A stretch of 64,000 bases of DNA from Plenodomus lindquistii (lineage: Eukaryota > Ascomycota > Dothideomycetes > Pleosporales > Leptosphaeriaceae): assembly GCA_025504975.1 (NCBI GenBank), contig JANUWI010000002.1, positions 2,480,001-2,544,000 of the forward strand. The letters run 5' to 3'. Every line of letters starts with the position of its first letter. The stretch's first letter is position 1. Shown here piece by piece: positions 31,801-43,875 of the stretch. The position numbers and the translations under genes were made by a program. Under the pieces are notes generated by a model that was not told where the DNA came from, searched no databases, and saw only the letters and a list, made by a program, of their open reading frames with translations.

Positions 31801-34242
31801 TTGGAACCACCACCACACATGCACACAGACACACACATCTCGCTACCGCCATTCACATACCACACACACATACGCGATCGCTGTGCATAACACGTCCTCC
31901 CACCCGCGCATCTACTCACACTTACACACGCCACCTACTACATAATACACGACCCAATCACCCTTCTTTTACGATCCCTCGTCCCAACCAAGTCGACATC
32001 CAAGCTGTGCTGGAAAACACTGCCCCCAAAAGCAAAAAGCAAATCAAAGCACATCGCAATCGACACCGCGACACATACACTCACGCGTACGAATAAGCGG
32101 GGACACACCTTGAAAGATTATCATTTTTGCCTCTGAATATAACGAGCGCAACAACCAGCATTGGAGTTTATTTGGCGTTTTTTTTTTCCTTCATTCTTGA
32201 CCTTTATTTTTCTTTGAATCCAACTGACCTGTAACCGGAGAGTTGTTTTGCTTGTATGGATGGAATTGGGTTCTGTTTGTTCTTGATAAGCGATTCCCTG
32301 GCTCTTTTTTGGTTTCCCTTTGTATGTTTTTCGTTTCGTGTATTGTGTGCAAGTAAGTAACATGGGAAATTTTCTTGTTGGATTGAAAGGGAAACCTAGG
32401 TTATTTATGGGAATTAGGAAATTCAGGGCTCCAAAGATCTTTTTTCCGGTCATATGACTGGGATTGGACTGAACTTGGAAAGGCCAATGGGCAATGTATT
32501 CAAGCTAAGTCATGACGATGACGACGGCAACGGTGGTTTTCGTACATGCCGTGGTTCGAAGTGAAAGCCTAGACAGAAGGAAGGGAAATGGAAATGGAAA
32601 TGCAATTACTATGTGATTACTGGTTTATTCGTTGATTTGCTGTCGGGGGTGATGATGATACTAGTGTTTGCGTCGCGAGGCTCGTTAGTTTCAAGGACAA
32701 AAGTTCAGTAGGTGGTATATTCCCACACAACTCCCTACCTAGAGCCCTTCGTCTAGGTTACATATCTGTACTTTATACAGCAACATCCCCCCCCCCACCT
32801 CTCTTCCTCTCTACCATCTCCATTCCACAATCTACAACCATACCACACGACTCTTCCTCAAACCATACTACAGCCAAGCATCTACCAAATCTGTTCCCCC
32901 CATCTGAAACTGTCAAGATCTAAACGTCCTAGTTACTACAGCATCATACCACTACGACCACATACAATGCTCTATGAAAAGTAACCACTATAAGCAGCTA
33001 GCTAGCTCGCTCGCCTCGCGAAATACTCTCTACGATGTCATTTAGCTTTGATGGAAATGAAAAGGTTTTCGGGTGTTGGTAGGAGAGGTAAGGTGGCTGG
33101 CTAAAGAGTCAAGACTAAAATTGGAGCCTGGTGGTTAACTATACATTATGGGATTTTATACCAATATGCAGTGTATACCACAGATCTACTCCCTTTTGTT
33201 CCCTTTCTTCTCTGCAATCCTATCCGCGTTTCTCGAGAGGAGGGGGAAAAACAACAACAAGAAGAACAAGAAGGCGAAGACGGCAGCGCCGCGGTACGTC
33301 AAGTTGTAGACTTACACGCACAGCAGCCTAGATTTTACCTATTATCGTGTTGGGTTGGAGTGCACGTGACTGTTGGTGCTAAAGAAGTGTATCAAAGTAT
33401 ACAAATACTACTACTAGACGGGGGGTTTATTTATTCAAAACGTTCTTTCCAATCGCATTCTCACATCACTACACGTAGGTAGCTGAGAAAAGTTAGGTAG
33501 CTGCATTAGTGCTTCTTCCGAGATAGTCTTAACATTCGGAAGTGTGTGTGTTTTTTTTTCTTTCTCGCTGTCGCTCTGGCTTGCAGTAACGACTCATTGG
33601 AAATGCATACATCGTACGAGCGGACCAGAAAAAAAAATCTCGGAGAAAATTCGGGGATGGGGAAGAGAGGGGGGGGGGGGGCAGGCATACTCTAGTCAAC
33701 GGGGGATTGCGGCGTATGTTGAGTATGCAATGCGGGTCTGTCTGTCTAGAACAAGAACAAAGCATGCATGGGCATCGTTCGACACTTGATATTCACGACG
33801 CCTTCCTTTGTTTTGACTTTTATTTCTTTGGCGTGAACAATGGCATTGTGACTGTAACCCATTCTATCTCAATTTAAATCGCTACAAACCCCAATGTGCG
33901 CTATGAACAGCTCACAAAACGCCTGTATCCTCGCCATAATCGGCCGTGAAAACGAGAACTCTTTTTGTAAAAGGCATGTCGAACTTGTTCTTTCTGAATC
34001 CCAGAATTGTAAAAAGAAAAAAAAAATGATTTGGTATCGTGAATTTCGTTGGTAGAAAAACGCCTTGATGATGATGATGGTGATGATGTTGTTGTTGACT
34101 CCTTCCGCTAATGCTTCTTGTGACTTTCCGCTCACCCTTTCACGGGCAATGACAGCGCGCATGTCTTTGACTATACGTCTGTTGGCGATGTAATCTTCTC
34201 CGGTCTGATCCGATTTCCCAGCTTCGATTCAAGGCATTCAAT
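31801..34242. other. Long intergenic spacer downstream of G-alpha
   Basis: No supported gene. The first 300 bp, rich in ACAC, should be the 3' UTR of the G-alpha gene. The remainder has homopolymer runs (C at 32787-32796, G at 33668-33680), a pyrimidine-rich tract at 32790-32900 and no conserved open frame. An unrecognised non-coding RNA cannot be excluded. Confidence 0.5.
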
Positions 34243-34671
34243 TCAGTAAACGTTGCTCAAAAAGGTGTGCTTCTCAAAGCTCATGCGCCTCGCCCTCTCC
34301 GCGGCACTCATCTCCCCCGCACTCTTGGGCGGAAGCGCATACTTTGCATTAACCTGCAGAGGAGCGAAAATCTTTGGGCCCAGAACAGGGCTGTCGCTGG
34401 GCTTTGCGGTGGGAGAAGATGGCGCGCTGATAGTGTCAGCGGTCGTGTCGACGGTGGCGATGCTTGAGACCGAGGAGATGGACTGGTGACGGTGGGGAAT
34501 GTGAGTGCTGCTGGGTGCTGCTGGCGGTGCGTTGGAAAGAAACCCGTGAGCAGAGAGGTTGGCGATGGGGGAAGTGAGGGTAGCGGGTAGAACGGTTTTC
34601 TTGGGGCGAGTGTTGACAGCGAGAAAGTTCTTGGGGAAGGGAATGTGGTATGTGGAGCTGGTGGAAGACAT
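34243..34671 (-). CDS. Small Ser/Thr/Pro-rich conserved-looking protein
   Basis: From the ATG at 34671 the product has 142 residues; the frame is open further upstream but turns into His/Pro low complexity. I do not recognise a named domain. The C-terminus has an ordered-looking block (ALPPKSAGEMSAAERARRMS followed by FEKHTFLSNVY) after a long Ser/Pro-rich linker. RRMS fits a PKA-type phosphorylation site. The non-random amino-acid use and the sharp end make it a likely real gene. Function unknown. Confidence 0.6.
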   Translation of the reverse strand: MSSTSSTYHIPFPKNFLAVNTRPKKTVLPATLTSPIANLSAHGFLSNAPPAAPSSTHIPHRHQSISSVSSIATVDTTADTISAPSSPTAKPSDSPVLGPKIFAPLQVNAKYALPPKSAGEMSAAERARRMSFEKHTFLSNVY

Positions 34672-37600
34672 GGCGCCAGGGTGTATGATTGTTGTTTTGT
34701 AGTGGGGGTGGGTGGGTGGGTGGTTTGGTGGTAGCGGGTGAAAATCTGGTCTGGTGGTGGTGGGAAAAGTTGTGGGTGGGTGGTGTTGGTTGTTGCTCTT
34801 CCAGTTCAGAATGGAGCGGGCGGACGCTTTATAGTAATCAGAGTGAGAACAATGCTGGATTTTATCCCTCAACTGCGTTCCAGGTGTTGTTGTGACTCGG
34901 TTGCAGGAGTAGCGTTGCCAAGCGCTTGCCACAAAGGGATCGTGCGTGTGTCAAATGACTGATGTAACTGGCTGGAACGTCTCTAGTCGAGTAATCCTGC
35001 CAAAGCAAAATACCAAAGCTTGCAACCTGCCTTATAAATCCGTTTGCTTTGCAGATAGGATTGTGGGTGGGTCGCACTGTGGGGTGCCTAGACTAGCGCG
35101 GGTGCAGGGTGTTACACCGTATCGGCCAAATCTGCGAGGTTCAAAGGTCGGAGCGTGGGGTGTCGCAGTTGCAACCGGATGGAGGATGACTTGGCTGTGA
35201 GGCTGTGGGGAGAAGCCTGCTATTCCTACTGGTTCGCGGCGCCCTGTGTTCTTCCGCAGGCGGTTGGTTTCGACTCCGTGCAGGTGGAGATGTGCTTCAA
35301 ACAATGCTGGGCAGGCGCGTGCTTATATCGACTGCGTAAGCTCTTTGCTGTGCTTTCGTGACAATCAAAGTATCAAGAGACGTCCAAGACTTTTACAGTG
35401 AATAGTCTCTGAGGGATAAGGTTGATCGCTGGTCTGAGCACGCTTGGCAGGTCTGGTCGGAGAGTCTGAGTGGGGATGTTTGTGAATGCGAAGGTGATGC
35501 GCGTTGTATCTGTGTTTATGGATGCAAGAGATGTTTTAGGAATACGGGGCAAGCGTGTTATGTTAGGTGGCCTTGACGTTTAGGATGTCTTGGTCGTTGA
35601 TCAACAATGCTTGGCTGGAGATCGGGGGGGTGGTTTGACGCGGCAGAGTGGAGAGTTGGGGCTGCACTATAGGAGTAGCATGAATGAGAAAAGACCATGT
35701 ACAACAATCAAGATGACGACGACGACGACTGTAACTAAGACGGACGAAGGTATAAATGTATCAAAAGCACAGCTGAGGTTTCAGTCCAGTCGGCAGTCAC
35801 CGGGTTCGGTTGATCGACTATGTCGTGCTGTCCCGAGGTACAGAAGCTCAGTATAGGAAGTGAGAGAAGCGCGTCAAGCAGGGTCTGCTTACGCAAGATA
35901 TGGAAAACTGGAGAAAAATCGGGGTGAAAATCTCAGCGCCTTGACGCCGCAGACCCGCTTCTAAATAGCTTCTCCGGCCATAAGTCCCCGTTGAAGCGCG
36001 CTAGTCTGTGTGGAAGTGGAGTGGGAGTAAGGGTCAGCCAAAACACCACGCTCGTGAGTCGTGCAGCCAGTGGGGTTAGCTATCGTAGGATGAGTCGGAC
36101 AAAAGCCCGGACTGCACGAATGAAAGCCGTGACGCGCACAGCACACGTCGCCATTCGCGCCAATGCTACGAGACTGGCGGGCGGCGGGACCTGTGCACGC
36201 GTGAAATTGCATCCAAGTGCCCACGCCTCTGAACGCCCACGATGATGCCATGTGACCTAAATTTGCTTTTGAACGATAGTCCGGGGGGATCTAGGCGGCG
36301 GTGAGGGCGCGTGCATGCGGGGGTCAGGGACATCCCGCAGACGGATCCGCGCGGTCTGGAGCTGCCAGTGATGGTAAGCCGAAGGTAGCCTGGAGTCTAT
36401 ACAAGTTGATGCTGGCGTGATGGTGTGATCGAGGAGGAAAATGGACGAGCGGATGGCAGAGGTTGCGTCTACAAATCCTCCGGGCTGCAGCGTGATTCGT
36501 GCCATGTTATCAGGATCTGCCAAGCTATTCCGAACGAGACGAGCTGCATGTCATACGTCGCCGCAACTCGCTCGCCTCGAGCTTCCTGCATGCTATCAAC
36601 CTCTGTCGTTGCAGCATGGTGTCCAAGTACAAGCATGCTTGACGGAGTCGTTGAGATGATTTGAGCGGACCTTCATGCCACCCTTTCGCTGGTTGCATCT
36701 GGCCGTGGACATGGCTACCCACCAAGTCGGCATTGGCCTGCAGGAAATATCTCTCCATCTGTCCTATCTGGAAACTCTACCGTGTTCTTCCGACAGCAAG
36801 ATATCAGCCTCTGGCGAACTTTGGGGTGGTATTGGAAAGCATTGCTCGTGCCAACATGATTACCAAGCACAACAACCAATTTAACGATTCCGCCGCTTCA
36901 ACTGCGCTCAGTATTCGTCCGCGAATAGTAATTACAGACAGGGATGAAATCTTTACCAATGTCTAACGCTCGCTGGCGTCACCAAATCATTCGTACTCGT
37001 AGAGCTACTGTAATTGAGCAGATGGAATACAGTAGCCCGGTACCTCGGGATCCTATTTGATCACCTACACAGGTCTTCACACTACGCCGAGGCAGAGACA
37101 ACATATCGAACATCGACTCAGTGGTTTTGACAGAAAACAATGAGCGTCATCAAAGCTTTGGTTGCGTGCCTTTGCAAGTACAGTTACGTAGGTTGCGAGT
37201 AAGAGTATAATCAGCGCGCCTTCCTTCCCTCACCGACACGAGTCTTATTCAGTAGCGCGACCACTAACTAGTTGCACTTCCATGCTTCAAGCCTGTGCCT
37301 TCTTCGCGACTCACAGCTATTTGCCCCACCACAGCCATTTCACTGTATTTCGAGCGCATCAGCAGCTGCTACAATTATGATGACACGCTTATCTCGTTCT
37401 CTTTACTGCCCTTCGACATTCATCGACATGCCGTGACGAGCACGACTGCGGCACGGATACGCTTGAAAGAAGACCAAATGCAGATTGAAGGTTGGCTTGT
37501 CACCAACATGGCTATGCGCACATGTTTTAGCTTGCTTGTCGTTGCACTGGGCCTACTTCACCGCGCTGAGTACTACACATGTGATGCAGCTCGACCAACT

Positions 37601-38199
37601 GTATGAATGCGCAAGATCGTGATTTGCACTTGCACTGCTTCGAAAAAAGATAAAAGTCTGGTCGAAACTTCCCCACGCAGGTACGTCGATGCATTCAATT
37701 GGAATTTTTTTGTCGACACGACCTGACAGAGCGACCAGCATCCACCTTATCTTGCGGCGACTTCCAATACAACCCATAATCCTACAATTCATCGACGCTT
37801 CTGTGCAGGCCACGCGAGCAACCGGCAACTCTTTCACATATGCCCATACCGTCCTGCTGTCTCCATCATCTTTTCACCTGCTGCACGACATGTTGTTAGA
37901 CAGTGCCGCCCCCACCACAAAGGCTGCAACGCCTAACAACTGGCCCTTCTTAAGGCTTACATCTCTGCTGTTCTGCCTTGGGTCGCTCACCTTCACTTCA
38001 TCAATGCCTATGCCTAATTAGCGCGTTGCAGGTCCAAGCTCCCACCGTCCTTATCAAGGCGCCAAATCCACAGTCACTTCGACTTGATCACCTCCACCTC
38101 GCTTGTGCCAAAACTTGGAGGCAACACTCTTTTGAAACACATCTTACTTTTGCATCGACACCAATCACGCAGCTCATCAGCACCTACTACGACAACAAA
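34672..38199. other. 3.5-kb gene-poor stretch
   Basis: Only short, family-less frames are seen on both strands. The first 300 bp include the probable leader of the small Ser/Pro-rich gene, with a GT-rich tract at 34700-34800. No transposon end, tRNA or rRNA was recognised. Confidence 0.5.
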
Positions 38200-39147
38200 A
38201 TGGCAAACGTTAATCAGCCCGCCTTCAACGGTATGCAAACAACGCACTCGATGATGAAAACACCCACTAACAACCACAGGCAACGCCATCGCCTTTTCTT
38301 TCTTCGACAAAGTCGGTCACGATGGCATGGCCGAAGCCACTCGTGTAAGTGCCCCAGCGTGCGAATCGCTTGCCTCGTAATGCTAAGTTGACATCACACA
38401 TAGTCCCTACCTACGTTACCGAGCGAGATGATTAGCGAAATCGCAAAGCACTTGGACAGCGCTGTTGATGTCGGAAACCTGCGGTTGGTCAACAAGCGTT
38501 ACTGCAGTGCAGTACACCGGACCTTCATGAAGACGCTCCTCGACGATAGGACCCTCTATCCAAGGTACGGCTGCCTCCGCGATCTGCTTTCTCTGCTCGG
38601 CCCCAACTTCGCCATGGGACATTATGTGCGCAAGATCACGCTCATTGCAGAGGGAATGAGGATTCCTGGATTTGGCTATTCTTGGGGTTGGGAGGATCTG
38701 CAAAACCTGGAGGGCATTGAGTTCACAGACAACGACGTCGCCATCATCAACAAGATCAATCGCAGCCACGTCGCCGACAACCACATCAACGGCCCCTTCA
38801 TCAACACCGGAGGTTATCGCACCATGCTCGCCTTGATTCTGAGTCATCTCCCCAATCTGGAGACGATCCAGCTTCGCAAGTTGAAGCAGGGAGAGCACTT
38901 GCCGTACTGGAATGGAGGAGAGCTGGTCAAGGGCTTGTCGTTCTACAAAGATGACCTAAACACCAACGGCATATTCTATGGAGACTGGCAGTACGATACC
39001 ATTCACCACCGCGTCACCTCCTGGATCGACGAATTTGGCGACGAGAACTTCGACGACGATGCCGGCCCCCAGGCAGGCTTTGGCGACGACCTCATGGCTG
39101 CCGTCATCGCCAGTGGCACAAAGGCAGAGATCATCAACGCGCAGTGA
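38200..39147 (+). CDS. F-box domain protein
   Basis: Three exons (38200-38230, 38280-38344, 38404-39147) with introns of 49 and 59 nt encode 279 residues. After a short leader the sequence SLPTLPSEMISEIAKHLDSA, then VGNLRLVNKRYCSAVHRTFM, is a standard F-box (about residues 33-70), the Skp1-binding module of SCF ligases. The rest shows no clear LRR or WD repeats. The C-terminus is acidic (WIDEFGDENFDDDAGPQAGF). The substrate is unknown. Cullin-1, the scaffold it would use, is encoded elsewhere in this window, though F-box genes are numerous and this is probably coincidence. Confidence 0.85.
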
Positions 39148-39432
39148 ACGAGACTAGTTGCGATATGTGAGGATGGATTGTAGGAGTACTGGATGTTTGC
39201 AATACTGGGTTGTGATTTCGGAGTACTGGAGGTTTCAGACAGTGGGGTAGTAATGGCAGGAGTTCTGGGTGGTTGGAGTATTGCACTGGGTTCGTATAGG
39301 GTTGTGGTAATCGGTCGGTCGGTCGCGACTCTATGGAGTTCAGGTTCTGTTTTTGAGCAGCATGACGGACGATAGTCATACCAACCTATGATCCCTTTCA
39401 GGGCCACCTACAAACTCTCTTCTCTACAGCTC

Positions 39433-40683
39433 TCATGATGCCTCATCACCGAACGCGAATGCTCTCCAATTCCTCCCAACCTGCACTACACCTTGTTCCA
39501 GCCCCCAACCTTTTATTTTACACATCCTCCTCACCATATCCTCCAACCGCGTGTCTATATCCTCCCCTGCCCTATCCAAATCACTCTCCACAAGCAACGC
39601 ATCATCCGGCACCGCCCTAATCACCTCCTCAAACGCCGCCGGTGTGTCCTCCCCCAACCCATCCGACAAGTTAATCGCTATACTAAACGACGCGAAAATC
39701 CTCGCCGGCACCGCCGGATGCAGATACTGTTTAAGATTCGACGCATTCCCCGAATAACTATGTAAACAGATACGCGGCGGGAAAGGCTTCGCTTCCTTCG
39801 TCCCATCCCTACCCTTATCATGCATACGCGCACCTTCTTCGCCATCCTGCCCCATGCTCGGATGATCAACCCCTCGTTTCTTCTTCTCCCGCTTACTCAG
39901 AACTACTTTCTCATGTCCCGCCCACAGCGCCGCTATACTCTCCAGCAACATTCCATGCGCTTGTACACCATGCACACTCACCGCGCGCCCCATTTCCCCC
40001 GCAAGTCGCATCTGCGCTTGGAACACGGCTTTCTGGTGCGCGGGCGTGCAGCGGAAGGGTGTGAGGCGGCGGCCTTCTCGGCCGCCGAGTGTCAGGTTGC
40101 CGTCGCGTTTGGAGAAGGAAGATGGAGTCTTGGGCCAGGGCTCTGGGATCCGGAAGGCGCGGTCTAGACCGATTTCACCGATTATGGCGTAGGGATGCTG
40201 GGATAGGTGGGCGCGGGTTTGGGAGAGGTAGGTTGAGAGGGGGAGGGGGTCGGGGAGTGCGTGCAAGGTTGTGAGGTCTTCTTCGGAAAGGGTTGCGCGG
40301 GAGGGTTGGAGAACGGATTGGTAGTGTGAGATTTTGGCGTCGCCGGTGAGAGGTTCTGGGGGGTTTGTCGTGGCTTCGTTGTCGTCGTCGTCGTTGGTGG
40401 GGATGTACATTTGGTGGGCAAACCATGGATGCCAGCCGAAACAGGGGAGGATGCGTTGTTCTTGGGTCCAGGTGGTGGGGTCGGAGGATTTGATGCCGTG
40501 GGATTCTGCGGCGGCAAGGACGAGATCTTGGTCTTCGGATCGTGTGGCCATTACGGTGAGGACTCGTGCTTTCATGTTTGTGAGGGTGTGCATGCTTGTC
40601 ATGTTGTCTGTTGGGTGGCAGTGGGCATCGTAGACACCGAGGTGCCATGGGAACGGCTCCTCGTTATTTTTGGATTCTGCCAT
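39433..40683 (-). CDS. TatD-family metal-dependent hydrolase (Scn1-like)
   Basis: A single exon of 416 residues with an ATG start at 40683. The family signature is present: DAHCHPTD near residue 20 for the first metal site, FGWHPWF, IIGEIGLDR (the Glu), VSVHGVQAHG and LHSYSG for further His ligands, and LLVESDLDRAG near the C-terminus. TatD proteins are deoxyribonucleases or related hydrolases; the fungal subgroup is often annotated as Cut9-interacting protein Scn1. Two Asp/Glu/Lys-rich loops are inserted (after HQMYIP, and around KREKKKRGVDHPSMGQDGEE), common in fungal members. Confidence 0.88.
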   Translation of the reverse strand: MAESKNNEEPFPWHLGVYDAHCHPTDNMTSMHTLTNMKARVLTVMATRSEDQDLVLAAAESHGIKSSDPTTWTQEQRILPCFGWHPWFAHQMYIPTNDDDDNEATTNPPEPLTGDAKISHYQSVLQPSRATLSEEDLTTLHALPDPLPLSTYLSQTRAHLSQHPYAIIGEIGLDRAFRIPEPWPKTPSSFSKRDGNLTLGGREGRRLTPFRCTPAHQKAVFQAQMRLAGEMGRAVSVHGVQAHGMLLESIAALWAGHEKVVLSKREKKKRGVDHPSMGQDGEEGARMHDKGRDGTKEAKPFPPRICLHSYSGNASNLKQYLHPAVPARIFASFSIAINLSDGLGEDTPAAFEEVIRAVPDDALLVESDLDRAGEDIDTRLEDMVRRMCKIKGWGLEQGVVQVGRNWRAFAFGDEAS

Positions 40684-41642
40684 CTAAGAAGCTAAGTGTT
40701 TGGTTGTCCTATTCAGATTTCAAACTTTTGCCGTCAACATCAGATGTCTATCGTTGAAGTTGTGAGAAACTCAAAATGTACGAAATGACGCATGTCAAAG
40801 TTGAGCTGGCTTCTAATTGGTCCCCCGCGCTAGCTTTCTCAACCCCACACTTTCCATCGCGACACTCCCCACGCGCCCTGAAGACTACAATAGGATCGTT
40901 CACTGTGACAGAATTCGATTCGTCGCCGCAGTAATGATAACCTTTGCTCGCCTTCCGGTCATCCCATCATGGCGAGATGCTATACTGCCTCGCTGCAGAT
41001 AAAGGATGGAATTGAGCAGTGCAGTACCCAGATATCCGCCTGGATCCATATAGCATTTCAGTCTTTCCCAGTCCAGCTCCGGATGTAGGAATAAATGCAG
41101 AATCAAGTCTAAGACGAATTGACATCGGCACGTCTATAAACATGTATCTAGTACGCGCATCCAGGACTGCTTAGTCGCTGAAGCCTAGTGGTTCCACGGC
41201 GACTTTGAGTATCCGAGATCCTCAAATCTGTCTCTCGGGATGTCTATGGCTAGGCTGCGTACATTTGAGGCTGCCAGCATACCTTGCTAACTCGTGAAGA
41301 TGGCTTACTCGACAGAGCCGAGGAAGTATGCCTAATTCCGCACTAACCCCTCATTACTTTCGTACGTACCTTTCCTTGGGTTGGGCATCTCAGTACATAT
41401 GGTGGAACGTTGTCCCAGAGGCAATATATCATCTTGAATTGAAAACTAAAGTACCAGTCAAGAAGAGGATTATCTGAAACATACCCGTTTCTCTGTCCTG
41501 TCTTCGGCCATCACTGCGCCACCTCTCCATTTACATCTTACCTTCTCACCACCATCTCCAATCGCAATACAAATTGTGAGATAAAAGCTACAACTATCTA
41601 GCCACTGAACGCTCTGGGATATTCCACGATACATAGCCGACC
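40684..41642. other. Intergenic spacer
   Basis: Contains presumed divergent promoters of the TatD-like gene and the SDR gene. No supported gene or element was found. Confidence 0.5.
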
Positions 41643-42564
41643 ATGCCAGGCCGTCTCCAAAACAAAATCGCCGTCATCACCGGCTCCTCCTCAGGAATCG
41701 GACGCGCCACAGCTCTCGCTTTTGCATCCGAAGGCGCATCCGTCGTCTGCTCCGACCTGACCGAGTCTTTCCGCCCTGAAGTCCGCACCGATGAATCCGC
41801 TCTCAACACCGTGCAAGAGATTGAGAAAAAAGGCGGCAAAGCCATCTTTGTAAAATGCGACATCACCTCCACCTCTGATATGCAGGCCCTGATTGCCAAA
41901 GCAGTGGAAACATATGGTAGGTTGGACATTATGGTGAATAACGCGGGGATGAGTGTAGAAGGTGGGAGTCCGCATGGTCCGCGCCCAGTGTGGGAATTCG
42001 ACGAAGCAGCATTCGACAAGACGTTTGCTATCAACGTCAAGGGAGTGTTTTTGGGACTCAAGTACGCCACGGCGCAGATGATCAAGCAGGAGCCGCATGC
42101 GAATGGAGATCGGGGATGGATTATTAATTTGGCAAGTGTATTTGGATTGGGAGGTGGACCTGGGCTTTGTGAGTTCTTCTCATTCTACCTAACTTCGCCT
42201 TGGGATTTTTGTTTCTTTTTCGCAAGTGAAAAATCTGTGGCTGATGGAAACAGCGGCATACGCTCCCTCCAAACACGCAGTGATGGGCCTCACGAAAGTC
42301 GCAGCCTGGGACTGCGCACCTCAGCGCATCCATGTTAACGCAATATGTCCTGGCTACACGCAAACCTCGTTCATCGCTGGTATGCTCGGCGAGCTGCCGC
42401 CTGAGGCTGCGGCAGCGAAGTCAGCAGTCGAAGCACAGCATCCGTTCAGGGGACTGGGCACGCCGCAGGATATTGCAAAGGCGGCCGTGTTTTTGGCGAG
42501 TGAGGATGCAAGCTGGGTGACTGGTGTTGGGTTGCCTGTTGATGGGGGATATAGCAGTATGTGA
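41643..42564 (+). CDS. Short-chain dehydrogenase/reductase (SDR)
   Basis: Two exons (41643-42168, 42254-42564) over an 85-nt intron encode 278 residues. The classical SDR motifs are TGSSSGIG for NAD(P) binding (residues 13-20), NNAG, and the catalytic YAPSK (Tyr about 178, Lys about 182), followed by ICPGYTQT and the terminal GVGLPVDGGYSSM. An Asp-rather-than-basic residue (CSDLTE) after the second strand suggests NAD rather than NADP preference (inference). The substrate is unknown. Reading through the intron gives a short non-homologous tail, so the intron call is firm. Confidence 0.9.
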
Positions 42565-43875
42565 GTTTGCAATGTCTAGAATAGAGGGGTGAGAGGTGTA
42601 AAGGAATGGTCGGGGAAAATCCAGTCGGAAATTTTACGGAGTTTGATTCCACTTGAGGACGAAAGCTGGGGTTGCGTGGAGCGAGCATCTCTCAATTGTT
42701 GGCCAACGCAGCTGGACGGTCGTGCGTTACATAAGCTAGTACATGATATTTGCACCCACCCCTGTCTAGATCTAGTTAAAACAGGAATCCGTCGCGACTT
42801 TGCTGTGGAAACAAACTTGCTTAGTCTAACGGGAGAGTAGATCTCACAAATGCCATGCCATCTCAACGTGGAGATGGCACGTGACTTAGTTCCCGCACCT
42901 CTTATCCAATGATAGACCAGCCACAGTATTGCGTCTTGATCACCGGGTACCTCCGCTATAATACACAAGTCGCGCGACCTGCCAGCAACAGCCACCTCGC
43001 TTGCGAATAAGTCGCCGAATGGACATGACAACCTGGCACCTGGCAACCAGACATGCATGTCGTGCGCAGCTCCTAACGAATGCACAATGCTGCATGCAGC
43101 AATGCGCTGTTTGGGGAAATGGAGGGGCACCAAGTGCGGCGTAGGTCCAGCGGTCACGACCAAATCCTGTATCGTGCGCTACCAGGCTGGCTGGCTGGGT
43201 CCTGGCGGTCATGGATAGAGCACTCTAATTGCGTGGCAGCGGAATGCACGGGCTAACATGGAAAAGTCGAAACTCGACTATGACGTCATAGCAAAGTTGG
43301 AGTTGAACAGTGACGCCGAAACCTGTCGGGCAGCAGTGGAAGCGTGCGAGCAAGTGCGAGTGCATGCCATTTCAATGCCAACTCGCCGTCACCGCAAGCA
43401 GATTGAGTCTGCATCTTCCTGTCCTGGCAGTGATCGTCGCTGTTGCCACCCAAGGTGTTGAGGCTCGATCAGTTCGTTCCGCCTAAGAGACTTGTCTTGC
43501 ACACCATCGGCCCCTCGATCTTCCTCGCCGAGCCCGCGCCCATCAAACAGCACGGCGCAAGCACATCACGGCCACACCCAACCACAACGCTGCCTGGCCG
43601 AGCCCCTTGTTGTACCTGGCGAGAAGCTGCTCCTGTGCTGGAAACCGTGCCTGAACGCGTCGTGGTAAAGTCGCCCCTCTCCGCGGACACGGCCACCGAT
43701 CCAATCCGAGACGCCTTGCCTGTTGCCGTCCTAGGTCATCCTCAGCGCAAACCTGCTACCAGCCGCGACTCTTCCGACCACACAACCACCACCACACCCA
43801 CGCCCTCGCCCACGCCCTCGCCCAGATTTGCTCCCACCTGCGCCAGACGCCCTCGACACGCCCCGCCTGCTCACC
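42565..43875. other. Spacer upstream of the Hog1 gene
   Basis: No supported gene. The 3' half is CA/CCT-rich (43700-43860), consistent with a pyrimidine-rich promoter and leader for the MAP kinase gene. Confidence 0.5.

Noticed and set aside
35100..35170. Possible tRNA-like B-box (GAGGTTCAAAGG near 35137)
   Set aside because: No matching A-box or cloverleaf stems could be drawn at the right spacing.
36661..36966. 101-codon frame in the 35-38 kb spacer
   Set aside because: No domain, no codon-bias signature and no neighbouring exons; length is within chance expectation.
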